From: JBFHFS01 sp041583495
GTDB taxonomy: Bacteria > Bacteroidota > Bacteroidia > Bacteroidales > Marinilabiliaceae
DNA: 48,820 bases
Assembly: GCA_041583495.1 (NCBI GenBank)
Contig: JBFHFS010000038.1
Coordinates: forward strand, 1-48,820
Reading direction: 5' to 3'
This document shows, one piece after another, positions 1 through 8,551 of the stretch. Each line of letters begins with the position of its first letter. The first letter of the stretch is position 1. Made by a program: the position numbers and the translations under genes. The notes under the pieces are model-generated. The model saw only the letters and a program-made list of their open reading frames with translations, was not told where the DNA came from and ran no database searches.

Positions 1-596
1 AAACAGAGAAAAAGACCAATACAGCTTTACAAGAATAAGCAACCCTGGAAGAATCAAAAAAAACAATCAACAGTCTCTGATATTTTATCTACAGAACAGA
101 TCCTGCTATAGGCTCGTACTTACTCCGATTTTTGCAGCACCCGAAGGGAATTTGGGCATCCTTCCTCTTTGGGATCCATTCTTACACCTCCTGCTCCTTA
201 AAAGTCATAACCGCTGCGACTAACAGCCCTGGTCATTGCCTGACCTGATTTTGCCTTTTAGACCGTTCGCATCCTGTCCGTAAAAGGCATCCCCGCTAAC
301 GAGACCGGGACCCTCATCGAATTTATAGCGCTGGCACCATGCATTCCACAGTGCCCCTATGCGGAGGGCGCGATTTCAAAACCCCAACCTATCGAACCGT
401 TTTCATGTTGAGATAAGGCAGAAAAGGTTAACATCACCTCATGGCCCGGCTTACCTGCATGGTGTTGGCAATTTTGACCTGGTTTTCCTTATTAAAACGG
501 GCACTGCCAGGGGGTTGATTTACCTGCTTTTTTTCACTAAATTAAGTAACAATCAATGTATTGCATTTACTTATAAATAAATTTAATAAGGACATC
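1..596. other. Intergenic leader region, no convincing gene
   Basis: No protein-like reading frame was recognised here; the one moderate plus-strand frame (359-580) has no family resemblance and an arginine/phenylalanine-rich composition typical of chance frames. On the minus strand a 19-codon frame at 120-179 is preceded by a perfect AGGAGGTG and ends in TAA. That is curious because Bacteroidota rarely rely on Shine-Dalgarno pairing, but nothing else supports it as a gene. The rest may be the 5' flank of the lipoprotein gene at 597. Confidence 0.4.
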
Positions 597-1640
597 ATGA
601 GAAAGTATTTCCAAGCATCCGCTATTATCGCCTGCCTCATCATTATCCTGATTCCCCAGGCCTGTACAAAAGATGATTTAAACGACGGTTCGCACAAGCT
701 CCGGGAAGAGCGGCTCAGGATCGGACGGGCCCTGCTCGAAGTAACGGCCTCTAACATAGATGAAGTGCTGCCGTACTACACGGACAATATAGAGTACCAT
801 GATCCGATTGTGGACATCAACGGAATTCAGGATATGACTGCCTTCCTCAATAAGCTCATCCTGGGTGCCTCGCCCAATCTTGTCACCGTTGTGGAGGACG
901 AGACCCTCATCGACGACATTTATTCGGCGACCTGGACCATGTCGGGGGATTTCCTCCAGGTGCCTTATCAGGCCAGGGGCATCTCCATCTTCAAGTTCCG
1001 GCCCAAATCTTCGAAGGTTTACTACCAGCGTGACTACTATTCCGAGGGCGACATCATGGCCACGATCCCCGGGCTGGATCAGCCAATCTGGTTTTTCAGG
1101 ACCTACTACAAATGCGCGGTGGATCCCACCTTTGTGTGTCCCCTGGCCCTTACTCCTCAAAGCACAGAAAACACTCAGCCGGGTTTGAAGAGTAAGATAA
1201 ACAGCGATCAGCTGATGGTTGGTCGTCAACTGGTGGAGATCAATGCGGGCAACTGGACGAATGTAATTCCCTTCCTGATGAGCAATTACGAGTATCACGA
1301 TCCCATCGTCGACATCTTTGGCCCCGATACCATGGCCGTGTTTCTGGGCCGTCTGTTTGCCGGATCCTCGGATTTGTACACCACCGTGGAAGACGAGACC
1401 ATAACAGACGATATTTATATGGCTACGTGGACCATGGCCGGTGAATTTAACGGAGCTCCTTTTAGCGCTCCCGGGATGTCCATAGTGAAGTTTGTTGAAG
1501 GGACGACACAAACCTACTACTCCCGCGACTATTACACCGAGGGTGACGTAATGCTTGGCGTTCCCGAGCTCTCCGCTGCCGTAGTCGGTTTTCGCACCTA
1601 CTACCGCAGCGCTGTAGATCCAACCTACGTCGCGCCTTAG
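597..1640 (+). CDS. Lipoprotein with two tandem NTF2/SnoaL-like domains
   Basis: Predicted outer-surface or periplasmic lipoprotein of 347 residues. A frame starting at 561 exists, but the ATG at 597 gives a proper lipoprotein signal: basic start, hydrophobic stretch at residues 8-20, and a lipobox ending in Cys23. The mature part is a clear internal duplication. Residues about 38-178 and 207-347 align along their length, sharing YHDPIVDI (67-74 and 233-240), VEDET, ATWTM, the Y(Y/T)EGD/YSEGD segments and an FRTYY-(R/K)-AVDPT end. The fold is most like NTF2/SnoaL polyketide-cyclase-like pockets, which often bind small hydrophobic ligands. No ligand or reaction can be assigned. It stands alone, followed by a perfect hairpin at 1807-1830 and a convergent gene. 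Confidence 0.75.
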   Translation: MRKYFQASAIIACLIIILIPQACTKDDLNDGSHKLREERLRIGRALLEVTASNIDEVLPYYTDNIEYHDPIVDINGIQDMTAFLNKLILGASPNLVTVVEDETLIDDIYSATWTMSGDFLQVPYQARGISIFKFRPKSSKVYYQRDYYSEGDIMATIPGLDQPIWFFRTYYKCAVDPTFVCPLALTPQSTENTQPGLKSKINSDQLMVGRQLVEINAGNWTNVIPFLMSNYEYHDPIVDIFGPDTMAVFLGRLFAGSSDLYTTVEDETITDDIYMATWTMAGEFNGAPFSAPGMSIVKFVEGTTQTYYSRDYYTEGDVMLGVPELSAAVVGFRTYYRSAVDPTYVAP

Positions 1641-1806
1641 CAGGGTGCGCCCACCTGTGGGCTGCCCCTCAAAAATATTCAACTTCGCTTAGGTTGCCCA
1701 CGCACTCCAATTTAACATCGGGGTTGTTTCGGGGACTGCAAAAGATGGGTTTTTATTACAAGAACGGTGGCATAGAAGGGATTGATTAAAGGCCGCAGGT
1801 TACGCC

Positions 1807-1830
1807 CATCACCAATGAAGATTGGTGATG
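1807..1830. terminator. Perfect 10-bp hairpin between convergent genes
   Basis: CATCACCAAT (1807-1816), loop GAAG, ATTGGTGATG (1821-1830). It lies between the plus-strand lipoprotein ending at 1640 and the minus-strand gene ending at 1857, the expected place for a bidirectional terminator. No clear T-tract follows on either strand, so its role as terminator is inferred from position and stem only. Confidence 0.5.
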
Positions 1831-1856
1831 AGGCCTTTCGTAACCAGGGCGTTTCC

Positions 1857-2228
1857 TTAATCGGCTCCCGTTCGTTCACCGTTTTCTTTTTTTTGACTTC
1901 TCAACTTCTGACCAATACGGAGCATAATAATTGTAGCTGCAATGGATAAAACAATTGCTCTTTCTGAGACAAGAAAGCCAGAGGTTTCCCTCACAAGATT
2001 GGAAGACCAGGTCGCCAATTCGTTTATGCCCAGCTTGAGAATATAACGAAGCAGAGCAAACAGGCCTATCAACAACGGAATTAAACTGTACTTAAACAAT
2101 GGGGATCTATCTATAATCGGGAATCTATGCCTAAGCTTATTAAAAACAGTGCTGAATTTATTTGTAACGCTATTATAAATCCACAAAAATACGCCTTGGC
2201 TCTTCTTTGAAATTGTTGAATAACTCAT
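1857..2228 (-). CDS. Small hypothetical membrane protein
   Basis: 123 residues with two likely membrane segments (about residues 47-67 and 89-105) and a strongly basic, polar C-terminal tail. I do not recognise a family. The N-terminal half is basic and hydrophilic with no signal peptide, suggesting an inner-membrane protein with both ends in the cytoplasm. It ends convergently with the NTF2-like lipoprotein and lies 75 bp downstream of the Crp/Fnr regulator gene on the same strand, so co-transcription is possible. Function unknown. Confidence 0.5.
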   Translation of the reverse strand: MSYSTISKKSQGVFLWIYNSVTNKFSTVFNKLRHRFPIIDRSPLFKYSLIPLLIGLFALLRYILKLGINELATWSSNLVRETSGFLVSERAIVLSIAATIIMLRIGQKLRSQKKENGERTGAD

Positions 2229-2303
2229 CTTTCAATTTTTCAAATTTATATACAACAAAGATGATACACTTCAACGTCGAAAATATTGACAAATGATAAA
2301 AAA

Positions 2304-2873
2304 TCACTTCCGAGCTTTTATTCTGCTTAAACTCTCTTGTGTAATGCCCAGGAAACCGGCCAGGTCTTTATTGGAGAGGCGTTGAACAAGCTGCTTATTA
2401 TTGGCAAGTACATATTGGTATCGTTGTTTTGCATCCAACCTTAAAAATGTTTCAATGCGCCAGTGGTTATTCAAATAGGTTCCTTCAAGCATTCGTATGT
2501 AGAAATCTTTAAAAAGGGAAATTTTACTCAATGAATATTTAAAATCGACATGGGTAATGACCAACAATTCGGATGGTTCAATGGCACTGATATATTCGTT
2601 AGAAGGGGTTTGTTTAATAAAGCTGTAAAGAGAGGATATAAATTGGTTTTCGAAGGCTACATAACGTATTGTTTCCTGTCCTTTTGAGTCGTAAAAAGAG
2701 GTTTTTAAACCTCCTTTTACGACAAAAAACAACGTTGGGCAAACCTGGCCACTTTCGACCAGAATTTCATTTTTTATTACTTTTCTATGCCTAAAATATT
2801 GAATAACCTCAGAAATTTCATCTCCATTGGCGGTAAACTTTTCTGCAAAAAACTGACCTAAACTTGCTTTCAT
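2304..2873 (-). CDS. Crp/Fnr-family transcriptional regulator
   Basis: 189 residues, the usual length for the short Crp/Fnr regulators common in Bacteroidota. The N-terminal part (about 20-115) is a cyclic-nucleotide-binding-like beta roll, with the family-like stretch LFFVVKGGLKT followed by a segment about oxidant/state-dependent exposure (QETIRYVAFENQF). A long dimerisation helix follows, then a C-terminal helix-turn-helix containing LAGFLGITQESLSRI. No cysteine cluster for an Fe-S sensor is visible. Members of this group usually control a nearby gene or respond to general stress; the adjacent genes are the small membrane protein downstream and the secreted propeller protein upstream, but no target can be named. 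Confidence 0.85.
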   Translation of the reverse strand: MKASLGQFFAEKFTANGDEISEVIQYFRHRKVIKNEILVESGQVCPTLFFVVKGGLKTSFYDSKGQETIRYVAFENQFISSLYSFIKQTPSNEYISAIEPSELLVITHVDFKYSLSKISLFKDFYIRMLEGTYLNNHWRIETFLRLDAKQRYQYVLANNKQLVQRLSNKDLAGFLGITQESLSRIKARK

Positions 2874-3032
2874 AACATTGTAATTTGAGGCGTTTACAGC
2901 CTTATTCTGAACGTTGAGAATATGATTTCGTAGGGATTCCGGATCAAAACCCTATCCAGTCACCCCCCCGGGATTAATGCGGGTGGAACGCTTGAATATT
3001 TAGGGATTTAGCACCCTGTTGGCAAAAGATCA

Positions 3033-4727
3033 TCAATTAGCTTCAAACACCTGAATTTCCGAGACCCCCAATCTCAGACCGGGAAGCCACCCGGAAGACC
3101 TTTCAGCAATACCATCTGTGATGGTAAACTTTACCCACTTCGCCTTTTTAGGGGGGAACTTAATCTCTGTTGGGGTTTGAGCACTGTTTGAAGGAGCAGC
3201 ATACATCCATTCCATCGAACCATCACTGAATACAAAATACCCCTCTTTGATCCACCGGTCTGCGGCCGGACTGTCATATACCCGTATCCTGTCGATCACT
3301 TTTTCCTCATCCCATTCCAATTTGATCATGGCTCCCTTTCCTTCATGAGAGATCCACTCTTTTGTTTTGTCTTTGTTTTCTATATCAATAACGCCATCAA
3401 TAACGGCCTCAGGCTTGCTGTCCTCTTCAGATGAAGTGGCCCACACTTTAGCCAACGGAGCTATGTTTTTTAAATCCAGCGTTAATTCCTTAAAAGGTTC
3501 ATCTTTTAAAACAAAAGCAAGCTCATGCATGGATGCCGCATAGCGATTCTGATGAGGATTGATGTTCTGAACACTGTAATTACTTGCAACCGTCATCCAT
3601 GCACTGGTTCCGTCATCATTGATGAACTGAGGGGTTATGTTAGGAAAATAGGTTTGAGCCCCCCAATCCTTCATGTAATGTACAATTTTGTAGGGACCCG
3701 TTATCTCATCTGCCTCCCAAAAAATGGTAACATTGTAGGGGAGGTTTTCTTCAGTTTCCTTTAACCTGCAAGTCATCAGGATATACTTGTCCATTTTGGG
3801 GAAGTACGTGATGCCTTCACTGCCCAGGTGATTGGGCCAATCTACAATGGGCCTGGCATTCTCTACTCCTTTAACCCATAGCGGCTTGCCGTTTTTAGTG
3901 TGCCCTGCAAAAAACTCATAGCTTTCTGCGTTGGTAATGCTCTCGGGAGTGGCATCAGTTCTGCACAAATAGATGGCATCGCCTTTATCCCAGTTATTTT
4001 GGCCCTTCCCGGAGCTGTATCCATGGGCACTCAAATAAATGCGACCATCTTCAGACTTATTGTTCTTAGCAAAATTTACAGCATGAACGGTACGAAATTT
4101 AGCTTTACCTGTTTCATTGAAAAAGTTTCCATCCAGATCAATGGCGTTGGTCCAATATTGATTTTTCCAGTTGGGCTCTGTATTGGCCGTAAAATGGTCC
4201 CAGTTTTTTGAATACCTAAACCCATTAAAATAGCCTTCATGATTAAAGGCATTGTAGGTCCCTATGTAGAACACGTCATCGACAATAAGACTCACACAAG
4301 GGTAATAATTGGCCCCACCTGCCCACATCCTGCCAAGATTTTCAAATTTGAGGTTGACGGGATCCTTACCAATCACTTTGGCCTGCCCCACTGCATTTGA
4401 TCGAATATTTGAATTCGTCGAAAAGCCTTCCATCTCTCCATCGGTCCAGGGGGAATAGAGGTTCCCATCAGATGCAGATTCCAAATACCAGGTATCGGCA
4501 GCCGTATAATTAGCAAACCGACCAGTGAAGACGACTTTGGTGATATCCTCAGACCGTTGGTAGGGACAATCATCTGGAATTTCGTTTCCCCATTCATAGT
4601 ACTCATAGATGGGACTAATGGCAGGATCTGCTTTATCACCTTCACGTTTCGTGTTGTCGGTTAACTGTGCCAATGACCAATTCACAATAACTAAGGTGAA
4701 GAAGAGAACAAATAGGGACGTTTTCAT
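3033..4727 (-). CDS. Secreted beta-propeller-like protein with C-terminal F5/8 type C domain
   Basis: 564 residues with a cleavable signal peptide (residues 1-20, ending SLAQ). The central part (about 90-410) is rich in Trp/Tyr-Gly-Asp strands and resembles the five-bladed propeller glycosidase-like proteins (DUF4185/arabinanase type), with elements such as CVSLIVDDVFYIGTYNAF, RIYLSAHGY and KYILMTCRL. The last 140 residues (about 425-563) look like a discoidin/F5-8 type C carbohydrate-binding domain, with KVWATSSEE, AVIDGVID, KGAMIKLEWDE and the closing RLGVSEIQVFEA. The likely role is binding or hydrolysis of an extracellular polysaccharide. No catalytic residues can be fixed, so enzyme activity is inference. 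Monocistronic by context. Confidence 0.65.
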   Translation of the reverse strand: MKTSLFVLFFTLVIVNWSLAQLTDNTKREGDKADPAISPIYEYYEWGNEIPDDCPYQRSEDITKVVFTGRFANYTAADTWYLESASDGNLYSPWTDGEMEGFSTNSNIRSNAVGQAKVIGKDPVNLKFENLGRMWAGGANYYPCVSLIVDDVFYIGTYNAFNHEGYFNGFRYSKNWDHFTANTEPNWKNQYWTNAIDLDGNFFNETGKAKFRTVHAVNFAKNNKSEDGRIYLSAHGYSSGKGQNNWDKGDAIYLCRTDATPESITNAESYEFFAGHTKNGKPLWVKGVENARPIVDWPNHLGSEGITYFPKMDKYILMTCRLKETEENLPYNVTIFWEADEITGPYKIVHYMKDWGAQTYFPNITPQFINDDGTSAWMTVASNYSVQNINPHQNRYAASMHELAFVLKDEPFKELTLDLKNIAPLAKVWATSSEEDSKPEAVIDGVIDIENKDKTKEWISHEGKGAMIKLEWDEEKVIDRIRVYDSPAADRWIKEGYFVFSDGSMEWMYAAPSNSAQTPTEIKFPPKKAKWVKFTITDGIAERSSGWLPGLRLGVSEIQVFEAN

Positions 4728-4872
4728 ATTTTTTTATTTTTCAGAAGGTTTGTATAAGAATAGTAATCGACTGCATGGTGCTTTTCTGTCAAGTTACAAG
4801 AAAGTTAAGGGTGGCAAGACTCTTGGTCAAACGCCTAATCCTCAATACTTTCCGCCGTATACAACAAGCCAA

Positions 4873-5406
4873 TTATATTAATTTTTCAACATCTTCTGTT
4901 TTCTTATCAATATAACTAATCACCATTTTACTATTTGTCATTAAAAAGTATCCGATAAGAGTCTTAACGAAATAAAATACTATCCAGCTAAATTGAGGGT
5001 CTTCTCTAAATACTGACTTCTGCTGTATAAATGCGAAAACCTGTTTACATAGCATTGGCAAAGCGTCGACGAGAATTAAACCACCAATCACAATTGTCGC
5101 AATTGTAAGTACTGTCTTTAGGGTTAAGCCCATTTCTAACTTTTCCTCCTGAAACCCCTTGTCTAACTTCAACTTGTCAATTAACCAATTTGAATTAAAC
5201 ACCAATAATTTCAGTACAACAAAATAAAATCCAACCGTTAATAGTAATAGGACAATGATATAGATAGCCGCCATAAAGTTGTCCTGTTGATTCTCTCCAA
5301 AAAATGCAAAAGCACTCATAAATTGAGGAATAACAGTCAATCCACTCAGAATTAGCGAAATTCCAAGAATTTTTAAAAACAGGGTCCAGAAAGTTCTGAT
5401 GGTCAT
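4873..5406 (-). CDS. Hypothetical four-helix integral membrane protein
   Basis: 177 residues with four predicted membrane spans (about 10-35, 45-70, 98-120 and 142-162), separated by a charged cytoplasmic loop (LIDKLKLDKGFQEEKLEMG). The pattern resembles small accessory membrane proteins of the DUF2975 type encoded elsewhere in the window at 46010, but the sequence similarity is too weak to assign that family, and no partner HTH gene follows. It is the last gene of the minus-strand accessory array (4.8-12.6 kb). Upstream of its start lies the repeat-rich spacer 5407-5617, which includes a TGCACCGGCG core. Confidence 0.55.
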   Translation of the reverse strand: MTIRTFWTLFLKILGISLILSGLTVIPQFMSAFAFFGENQQDNFMAAIYIIVLLLLTVGFYFVVLKLLVFNSNWLIDKLKLDKGFQEEKLEMGLTLKTVLTIATIVIGGLILVDALPMLCKQVFAFIQQKSVFREDPQFSWIVFYFVKTLIGYFLMTNSKMVISYIDKKTEDVEKLI

Positions 5407-5617
5407 TTTCAGTAATATTTATTATTTCTTTTATCATTGCCAGGCAGTGCACCGGCGTCTTCAAATTGGCTTAACGGGCAGCTTCATGCGGCTGCCGGGG
5501 CTTTCAATCCGCTAAACCTTGTCAGGTTAAAAGCGTGTAACAGGGTTAAAGGAATGGCCGAATATGTTTTAGAGCCCTGGCTGCTGGATGACAGCATATT
5601 GGCAGCATTTTTTATGA
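5407..5617. repeat. Spacer with small hairpin and shared TGCACCGGC core
   Basis: This 211-bp spacer contains the word GTGCACCGGCG near 5448, related to words at about 6425, 9618 and 12911 in other spacers of the same array. It also has a perfect 6-bp hairpin (GGCAGC at 5477-5482 with GCTGCC at 5491-5496). On the minus strand GCCTGGCAATGA just before the membrane protein start resembles GCCGGCAATGACC in the 6.2-kb repeat. The assignment to a shared repeat family rests on these short words only. Confidence 0.4.
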
Positions 5618-6175
5618 TCAATAGTATTTGTCAATTCCACCAAATCCTTTAATTAGCTTATTCTCTCTTGTCTTTTCAATGAAGTTATTCAATCGTTTAT
5701 CAAATTCATCAGGTCTTTTTCTTGCCCTGTCAATGTATGCAATTCTGATTCGTTTATAAGGCTCTGAAAAATTTTTATAATTCTCCCAAACCCTCTTATC
5801 TGCTTTTAACTGAATAATTATGTCTTCCGGATAAGTAAATCCCTGTTGAATTATTTCTAAAACTTTATTCCTTATTGAGTCGTGGATCAAGTTGTTTTCA
5901 AAGAGCCATTTTAAGCGTTCAATATTTGGTTGTGAGAAGGAAGAGTTCTTTCGTCTTTTACAAAATCTTTGAATAGTAGTCTCTTTGTTTAGTGATTTTA
6001 CGGTACTGTCAATCCATCCAAAACAGAGGGCTTCTTCAACCGCATCATTATACGAAATCCGTTTCCTGCCTGTATTCTTTAAAGGATATTCCAACCAAAT
6101 ATCATCTTGGGTCTCAAAATTTGCTTCGAGCCACTTTCTCCATTCTTTTCTGTCAATAAAGTATTTAGTTGACAT
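5618..6175 (-). CDS. YdeI/OmpD-associated (OmdA) family protein
   Basis: About 185 residues. The start at 6175 gives the family-typical beginning MSTKYFIDRKEWRKWLE; an upstream in-frame ATG at 6205 would add ten residues that match nothing. Recognisable family blocks are the early W-RKWL region, YNDAVEEALCFGWIDS (about 40-55), RFCKRRKNSSFSQPN (about 70-85) and the C-terminal bacteriocin-protection-like helical part (YPEDIIIQL, WENYKNFSEPYKR). The biochemical function of this widespread cytoplasmic family is unknown. A second, divergent member fused to a CDGSH motif is encoded at 22437-23123. One of the array repeats begins about 25 bp upstream of this start. Confidence 0.85.
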   Translation of the reverse strand: MSTKYFIDRKEWRKWLEANFETQDDIWLEYPLKNTGRKRISYNDAVEEALCFGWIDSTVKSLNKETTIQRFCKRRKNSSFSQPNIERLKWLFENNLIHDSIRNKVLEIIQQGFTYPEDIIIQLKADKRVWENYKNFSEPYKRIRIAYIDRARKRPDEFDKRLNNFIEKTRENKLIKGFGGIDKYY

Positions 6176-6197
6176 TTCGTTAATTTCTTTAATTACG

Positions 6198-6455
6198 GCC
6201 AACACAGCCGTATGGTCATTGCCGGCAACCCTAATGCGTTTTAATTCAACCCACCAAATTACATTTTGATGAACAAAGCCCGGGGTGAGTGAGCTTAATG
6301 GGTTTTAAAGATATGAATAGCTGAAAATATTCTCGGGAAATTCTGCCTATTTAAACAAAATAATGTAGCCGGGAGCAGAAGGCCTGACCGAATATTAAAC
6401 CCGGCAACTAAGCGTTTTGCGTACATTGCACCCGGCAATACACCTGAATGAGGCG
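6198..6455. repeat. Dispersed intergenic repeat, copy 1 (about 258 bp)
   Basis: This spacer can be aligned by eye from end to end with 9400-9650. Shared blocks in order are: AACACAGC(C/T)GTAT, TTTTAATTC(A/C)ACCCACCAA, AACAAAGCCCGGG, GAATAGCTGAAAATA, AGAAGGCC/CGAAGGCC, CTAAGCGTTTTGCGT, CATTGCACCC and ACACCTGAATGAGGCGG. The end nearest the YdeI-like gene also matches 8410-8472 and 11403-11485. No protein frame is conserved between copies, and the differences are scattered substitutions and small indels, so the element is probably not coding. The spacer 6456-6523 beyond it shows nothing else. Confidence 0.75.
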
Positions 6456-6523
6456 GTTCAGCAACGGGGTTCAAATAATGCTTCACTGTTGCCGCTACTT
6501 TGGCCCGATATTACCAGCCATAA

Positions 6524-7465
6524 TTATTTCATGAGTCTTATTTTCCAGGCAAAATCAATACTTATTAAATGTTCATATTTGAATTTGTCGGTCATATCTG
6601 GTCTGTAAAAAGTTGGCCTGTAAACAACGCCAATATTAAAATTTTCCCCCATTTGAAAATAGGTTGGGAAAATTAGGCCAACTGCAGAATGACTTTTCTT
6701 TACTGGTTCTCTTGTTGGTGGAAATGGGTCAAATCGGTCATAATACCGAAGATCCCAGGTATTTCTTGCGTAAGAAAACCCGTATCCGACTGAGAAACGG
6801 TTTATTTTATGGTTATTGGATAAACTAATATATCTTGAACTCATTAGCTCATATTCTCCGGAAATATCAACGGCAGCAGGAACAGGAACAAAAAAGTCAG
6901 AAACGGCCGTAACGCCCAAATGGACAAATTGATTTTTTGAATGAAAATAATCCATACCAATAGTCAGTCCCCAAAAACCAGTATTCATTTTTTTTCCTTC
7001 ATGTTCAGGCGTCAGGTGAAAAGAGTTAATATGAGGCAATGATAAATGCAAGTACAATTCCCCTTTATTGTTTGCCTGTCCGTACTTAGAATATTTGCCA
7101 ACCGTGTCTCTCGGGTTTAAATAAACCTTTTGAGGATAAGTATACCGCTTAGGATTATTTCTGTCAACAAACATGCCTGTTCCGTAATTACAAACAATAT
7201 TACTCCAATACATGAATGAATTTTTCGGCTCAACCTTAAAAGTTCTCGTAATACTTTCGGTTTTTGCTACAATAATTAGAGTCTCTTTTTTTCTTTCAAC
7301 TTTTAGTGTGGCTTTATTTTCGTTCGTCTCAAGGGTGTCTCTCTTTAAAATAATTTCACTTGGTTGTGTGGTATAGATAGTAATGTCTTTGTACGGTTGA
7401 TTCATAATTGTGGCACAGGAAGTCATCAGACTAAATACTGTCAAGGCGTAAAGCATCAGTCTCAT
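6524..7465 (-). CDS. Lipoprotein with outer-membrane barrel-like C-terminal half
   Basis: 313 residues from the ATG at 7465. The longer frame from 7591 adds 42 residues without a signal, whereas the chosen start gives a lipoprotein signal (MRLMLYALTVFSLMTSC, Cys17). After the lipobox comes a short Bacteroidota-type segment (CATIMNQPYKDITIYTTQPSEI, here only partly quoted: ITIYTTQPSEI and KATLKVER) that resembles the PEGA-like N-terminus of lipoproteins with a GTG(M/F)-VD loop. The second half alternates aromatic and polar residues (GLTIGMDYFHSK, VGYGFSYARNTWDLRY, FNIGVVYRPTFY) like an outer-membrane beta-barrel. Function unknown. It follows the trypsin-like lipoprotein gene with a 134-bp spacer. 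Confidence 0.6.
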   Translation of the reverse strand: MRLMLYALTVFSLMTSCATIMNQPYKDITIYTTQPSEIILKRDTLETNENKATLKVERKKETLIIVAKTESITRTFKVEPKNSFMYWSNIVCNYGTGMFVDRNNPKRYTYPQKVYLNPRDTVGKYSKYGQANNKGELYLHLSLPHINSFHLTPEHEGKKMNTGFWGLTIGMDYFHSKNQFVHLGVTAVSDFFVPVPAAVDISGEYELMSSRYISLSNNHKINRFSVGYGFSYARNTWDLRYYDRFDPFPPTREPVKKSHSAVGLIFPTYFQMGENFNIGVVYRPTFYRPDMTDKFKYEHLISIDFAWKIRLMK

Positions 7466-7599
7466 AACAGGGCTAACAAAGGTTTTGGGTATGTTTGGGG
7501 GCCCGATTTCAGGCTGCTTTCCTTTCGTGCTGCAAAAAAGTTGAAGCGGGCTACAACCCTTGAATAAGCGACTGTCCCTGCACATTTTCACATCGTGTG

Positions 7600-8358
7600 T
7601 TAGTGGCTGGGGTTGTTATATTCAATGCCGTATTTGTTAAACATCATAGTCAAATATTTAACGCCACCCATTACCCCCAAATTCCCTTCCTGTCCGGAGA
7701 CTATACCAACTAAAAATCCATTTTTGTCAATCACGGGCGAACCACTCATTCCATGAGGTTGATTTTTGGATGGTTTTACATAAAAATAATCCCCCAAATT
7801 CTTATGGCACTGAATTTTTATCAAAGCCGGATTACTATTGTCTTTCCGGTTCACGCCCCAGCCAACCGCATAAACAATCTCATTGGTTTTTACAGGTGTA
7901 TATCTAATTTTCAATGGATACAATTGAGAATTCTTTTCTTCCAATTCAAAAATGATCCAATCACGGACTTTTAACGTATTAAACTGACCAATCGTTTCGT
8001 TCGGGTTTGTATTAATTAATCTTTTTATAGTCACAGTTTTTTCCTTATGATTCTTAGGATACATATTCCAGTAGTTAAACTTATTCCCCAAATCAATACT
8101 ATTCATTCCAGGCTGATTCCCAAAGACCATAAAAAGATGTTTGCACGAAACCCCAATTGTATCCAAACCAGTATCCACCAAAAAGGAGTTAGCAAGATCA
8201 TAGTAAGTTGTGTCAGAAAAACTAATCTCATTGGTTAAGGCAAAATCAGGCCAGGATGAAACAGGTTTTTCAATCCAGGATTCTTTAACAGTCTGGGGAG
8301 GGTTTTTACAGCCAGACATTAACATTATACAAATCAAGATTAAAGCTATATTTTTCAT
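7600..8358 (-). CDS. Trypsin-like (S1-fold) serine protease lipoprotein
   Basis: 252 residues with a lipoprotein signal (Cys17 after CIMLMSG). A chymotrypsin-fold triad can be proposed: His74 in VSCKHLFM, Asp133 in VRDWIIFEL, and Ser205 in PHGMSGSPVIDKNGFLVGIVSG, where GMSGSP replaces the classical GDSGGP. Order and spacing fit small bacterial trypsin-like proteins. It is therefore probably an envelope-anchored protease or protease-like sensor; the substrate is unknown and activity unproven. A member of the array repeat family begins 54 bp upstream of the start. The neighbouring barrel-like lipoprotein downstream may be co-transcribed. Confidence 0.7.
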   Translation of the reverse strand: MKNIALILICIMLMSGCKNPPQTVKESWIEKPVSSWPDFALTNEISFSDTTYYDLANSFLVDTGLDTIGVSCKHLFMVFGNQPGMNSIDLGNKFNYWNMYPKNHKEKTVTIKRLINTNPNETIGQFNTLKVRDWIIFELEEKNSQLYPLKIRYTPVKTNEIVYAVGWGVNRKDNSNPALIKIQCHKNLGDYFYVKPSKNQPHGMSGSPVIDKNGFLVGIVSGQEGNLGVMGGVKYLTMMFNKYGIEYNNPSH

Positions 8359-8409
8359 AACTCTTCAGTTCCTGTTGATGGTTAATCATTCGTAGTTTCT
8401 TTCATTCCC

Positions 8410-8472
8410 TTGCCACTAATATCGCTGTATCGTCATGGATGATAGAGCGCCTATGTATTTTAAGGCAACCTT
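8410..8472. repeat. Dispersed intergenic repeat, copy 3 (short form)
   Basis: Matches the gene-proximal end of the long repeats: CGCTGTATCGTCAT, GATGATAGAGCG and TATGTATTTTAA. It contains the hairpin CGCTGTATCGT / ATGATAGAGCG, whose outer pairs differ from those in the copies at 9400 (AGCTG...CAGCT) and 11403, so pairing is kept while the bases change. It lies 54 bp upstream of the start of the protease-like gene. A few bases further on, an AACAAAGCC word also matches the long copies. Confidence 0.65.
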
Positions 8473-8485
8473 TACATTGGTAAGA

Positions 8486-8540
8486 ACAAAGCCTCCCATG
8501 TAAAGCGCATGCAAGCAACGCTTTACATGGGAGGCTTTGT
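8486..8540. repeat. Perfect 22-bp stem hairpin, family member 1
   Basis: Left arm 8486-8507 pairs perfectly with right arm 8519-8540 (GGAGGCTTTGT end), with an 11-base loop CATGCAAGCAA. It sits just past the stop of the DUF2442-XRE gene (8552), so it can terminate that transcript. A second hairpin at 9874-9916 has the same loop pattern and inner stem end but different outer stem bases. That suggests a mobile or conserved structured element rather than an ordinary one-off terminator. Confidence 0.8.
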
Positions 8541-8551
8541 ATTGTGGTTAG

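Noticed and set aside
678..1682. 334-codon minus-strand frame opposite the NTF2-like lipoprotein
   Set aside because: It is the antisense of a clearly conserved duplicated protein, and its translation is Gly/His/Arg-rich without motifs, as expected of a shadow frame.
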